Assembly (NCBI GenBank): GCA_025458755.1
Contig: JALORT010000142.1
Coordinates: forward strand, 1 to 6,289
Direction of reading: 5' to 3'
Length of the DNA stretch: 6,289 nucleotides
DNA from: Methylotetracoccus sp.
GTDB taxonomy: Bacteria; Pseudomonadota; Gammaproteobacteria; Methylococcales; Methylococcaceae
Below, one piece after another: positions 4,978 through 6,289 of this stretch (within the stretch, counting starts at the first letter, position 1; every line of letters starts with the position of its first letter). A program made the translations under genes and the position numbers. Under the pieces are notes generated by a model. The model was not told where the DNA came from and searched no databases. It was given only the letters and a program-made list of their open reading frames with translations.

Positions 4978-5676
4978 TCAGGGGCGCCGGCAGGCCGGCG
5001 CCGGAGCCAAACTGTACCCGAAATGTCGGACCTCCGCCATCAGACATCCGGCGGTCAGCGGCCGAGGAGCGGTCAGCGGATAGCCGCCTGCAGTCAGCGC
5101 ACGGGAAGTCCAGACGTTGCACGTATTGAAGGCGTGAAACCGCCCATGGGCCGGATAGAAGCGTCCCGGCTGCGGGTAGAGGGGTGGCAGCGCAGCGGCC
5201 CGAGATGTACCATGACGATCGAAGCTGCCGTTGACGTAGTTCAGCAGGCTCATGAATCGTACCGCGTCTAGCCGCAGTTCGATGATTCTGCTGCAGGGAT
5301 AGCGGCCGCGCGGCGACACGTAGAGTGGTTCCACCAGCAGGACACTCGGAGTCGGCCAAAGGCCGGCTTTCAACATCAGCCAGAAGCTGAAGTCACGCGC
5401 CTGGTAGAAGTCCCAATCGCCCCAGCCGACTTCCAGGTAACGGGCATCGGGGAAGTCTTCCCGTTCCGGAAGAACGCCCGCCGGAATGTCGTCCGTCCGG
5501 ACCGCAAGGCCGGCGTGAGACCCATGGCTGATGATATAGACGATCCGTACCGAAGTCGGGTCCGTTTCCGGCGCCCTGCGCGCGGTGGCCGAACAGCCCG
5601 CGATGACCGCCAGCATCAATGCCCACAGCATGCAACGGTTGCCTGACGACAGCGGGAAAAGGTGGAAGAAGATCAT
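4978..5676 (-). CDS. Putative lipoprotein of the DUF2459/TIGR02117 family
   Basis: The 232-residue product is similar to a family of conserved proteins of unknown function first described near urease genes in some bacteria. Typical pieces are IVYIISHGSHAGLAV, ARYLEVGWGDWDFYQ, and near the end FHAFNTCNVWTSRALTAGGY. The repeated Cys, His and Asp positions may form a catalytic or binding site, but no activity is established that I know of. The start at 5676 gives residues 1-28 a hydrophobic segment (MLWALMLAVIAGC) ending in a lipobox with C28, so it is probably lipid-anchored at the membrane. GAGGGA abuts this ATG, a close but plausible ribosome binding site; ATG 5631 is an alternative that keeps the lipobox. 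A longer frame from 5853 is less likely, since its extra residues are Arg-rich and would put the signal internally. It converges on glk. Confidence 0.85.
   Translation of the reverse strand: MIFFHLFPLSSGNRCMLWALMLAVIAGCSATARRAPETDPTSVRIVYIISHGSHAGLAVRTDDIPAGVLPEREDFPDARYLEVGWGDWDFYQARDFSFWLMLKAGLWPTPSVLLVEPLYVSPRGRYPCSRIIELRLDAVRFMSLLNYVNGSFDRHGTSRAAALPPLYPQPGRFYPAHGRFHAFNTCNVWTSRALTAGGYPLTAPRPLTAGCLMAEVRHFGYSLAPAPACRRP
4983..5002. repeat. GC-rich hairpin at the 3' end of the DUF2459 gene
   Basis: GGCGCCGG (4983-4990) and CCGGCGCC (4995-5002) are perfect complements around a 4-base loop. The hairpin begins two bases from the minus-strand stop and codes for the terminal Ala/Pro/Cys/Arg residues. 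It lies between two convergent genes, where a terminator is expected, but there is no T-run on either side. It may stabilise the mRNA end or help stop transcription. Confidence 0.35.
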
Positions 5677-5774
5677 TCCCTCGCAGCGCGTCTCGGCAGC
5701 AATGGAAACACCGGATGAGGATCTTCGGGGTCGAACGACTCGACGACTAGTCTGTCGGACGCAGACACTGCCGG

Positions 5775-5927
5775 TTAGGCGAGTGACCAGGTCGGCCCCT
5801 CCGCGCTGCATGCGCTCAGCGCGTTCATGGATGGCGGTACCGCCGACCGGCATTGCGATGTCGTCCTCGAGATCACATCGGTTCCCGGATTGGCCGGACA
5901 GTCGATGGGTTTACTGCGCCTATCCAT
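5775..5927 (-). CDS. Doubtful small ORF, possibly frameshifted
   Basis: Minus-strand ATG at 5927 is preceded by GGAGGAAA with 7 bases between the A-run and the ATG, the strongest ribosome binding site in this stretch. The 50-residue product starts MDRRSKPIDCPANPGTDV and then becomes Ser/Thr/Cys-rich until TAA at 5775-5777. Near codon 18 the next frame reads DLEDDIAMPVGG and continues open, so a one-base shift could have broken a longer gene. No family is recognised. It could equally be chance. Confidence 0.25.
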   Translation of the reverse strand: MDRRSKPIDCPANPGTDVISRTTSQCRSAVPPSMNALSACSAEGPTWSLA

Positions 5928-5996
5928 CGCGCTCTTTCCTCCGAGCTGTGACGGCGCATCTCGACCGCATCAAAACCGATTGAATGGAGTTCATTG

Positions 5997-6017
5997 GGGG
6001 GCTCTGGAAGCGCCCCC
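5997..6017. terminator. Weak terminator-like inverted repeat
   Basis: GGGGGC (5997-6002) pairs with GCCCCC (6012-6017), loop 9 bases. It lies 12 bases beyond the stop of the small membrane protein gene on the minus strand. No T-run follows, so intrinsic termination is uncertain. Confidence 0.3.
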
Positions 6018-6029
6018 GTCATCGTTGGC

Positions 6030-6173
6030 CTACGGCACCGGTCGGTGAATGGTTCGGTTGAACGGCTTGGAGGCCGCTTTCCGATCCCTCGGGTGCCATA
6101 GCCAGGAAAGTCCGAGAAAACTTGCCACGATAGCCACGAGTGCAACCAGGCACAAGATGATAAAAAAATTCAC
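6030..6173 (-). CDS. Small single-pass membrane protein, 47 residues
   Basis: A minus-strand GTG at 6173 opens a frame that ends with TAG at 6030-6032. CCGGAG lies about 9 bases before the GTG and is a credible ribosome binding site. Residues 2-26 are strongly hydrophobic (NFFIILCLVALVAIVASFLG, then LSWLW), forming one transmembrane helix; residues 27-47 are basic (HPRDRKAASKPFNRTIHRPV). By the positive-inside rule the basic C-terminus would face the cytoplasm, with the N-terminus outside. The clean division into helix and basic tail and the ribosome binding site argue for a real gene, despite its size. I do not recognise a family, and the neighbours give no function. Confidence 0.6.
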   Translation of the reverse strand: MNFFIILCLVALVAIVASFLGLSWLWHPRDRKAASKPFNRTIHRPVP

Positions 6174-6206
6174 TGTCGTGTTCTCCGGTGAGTTTTACAA
6201 TGTGGC

Positions 6207-6289
6207 GTGCCGTTCATTACGGAATTGCTGCGGACCGACCCCCTCTGGCGGCGTCGTTCCGACTTTCTACAGACCATCGCAAATGGCTT
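6207..6289 (+). CDS. Start of an unidentified protein, cut by the window end
   Basis: From GTG 6207 the frame is open to the end and reads MPFITELLRTDPLWRRRSDF followed by LQTIANG. Its composition and third-position GC are the best of the three plus-strand frames here. A competing start, ATG 6200 in another frame, has the better ribosome binding site (GGTGAG, 7 bases upstream) but a less protein-like translation. It is divergent from the small membrane protein gene, 33 bases away. No family can be named from 27 residues. Confidence 0.35.
   Translation, partial: MPFITELLRTDPLWRRRSDFLQTIANG

Larger units (their letters stand above)
5677..6029. other. Stretch upstream of the DUF2459 gene without a recognised gene
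   Basis: A weak small frame with a good ribosome binding site (5775-5927, minus) lies here. In the neighbouring minus frame, the stretch 5760-5880 reads DLEDDIAMPVGG, HERAERMQRGGADLVTRL, which looks more protein-like than its surroundings and joins without a stop to the DUF2459 frame. At 5997-6017 the inverted repeat GGGGGC/GCCCCC with a 9-base loop follows the stop of the minus-strand gene at 6030-6173; it has no T-run. Confidence 0.35.

Noticed and set aside
5677..5853. N-terminal extension of the DUF2459 protein (start at 5853)
   Set aside because: The extra 59 residues are Arg-rich and would bury the lipoprotein signal; the start at 5676 gives a normal length and signal.

Overview
This window is GC-rich and reads as proteobacterial chromosome. 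The best marker is a CsrA that matches the enterobacterial protein almost residue for residue over its first 48 positions, followed at once by a tRNA-Ser(GCU). That is the csrA-serV order of Escherichia coli, so a gammaproteobacterium is likely. A high-GC lineage such as the Methylococcaceae is an impression only; nothing here proves the genus.

Layout, left to right. Positions 1-158 hold the C-terminal tail of a protein that resembles the OB/TOBE tail of MalK/UgpC-type ABC transporter ATPases. Positions 159-495 have no convincing gene but carry several long complementary segments around 307-446, which could belong to a structured RNA. On the minus strand, csrA (621-818) is followed by tRNA-Ser (496-588). 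Positions 870-1466 look like a rearrangement scar: a csrA promoter region with a palindrome, then the N-terminal fragment of a transposase on the plus strand. A 66-residue LysM-only reading frame follows (1467-1667). Next comes a promoter with a perfect TATAAT box and a hairpin-rich leader (1673-1783). It leads to an unrecognised small protein with an excisionase-like N-terminal half and a coiled-coil tail (1941-2276). Positions 2277-2718 are poor in recognisable content.

The second half is clearer. msrP (2719-3651) encodes the Tat-exported, molybdenum-dependent periplasmic methionine sulfoxide reductase. Six bases later a 62-codon frame begins that resembles only the first helix of MsrQ, the membrane haem partner of MsrP. 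Its stop overlaps the start of a glucokinase gene (ATGA), so msrQ appears truncated and joined to glk (3843-4868). Facing glk on the minus strand is a DUF2459/TIGR02117-type putative lipoprotein (4978-5676). Further right, also on the minus strand, lie a weak 50-codon candidate with a good ribosome binding site and a 47-residue single-pass membrane protein starting with GTG (6030-6173). A divergent frame begins at 6207 and runs off the window.

How the genes work together: csrA and tRNA-Ser form an ancient conserved block and may be co-transcribed. msrP normally needs MsrQ to receive electrons from the quinone pool, so loss of msrQ here raises the question of which donor is used. Glucokinase feeds glucose into central metabolism and has no obvious link to msrP beyond the overlap. 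No CRISPR array, complete insertion sequence, prophage or defence system was found.
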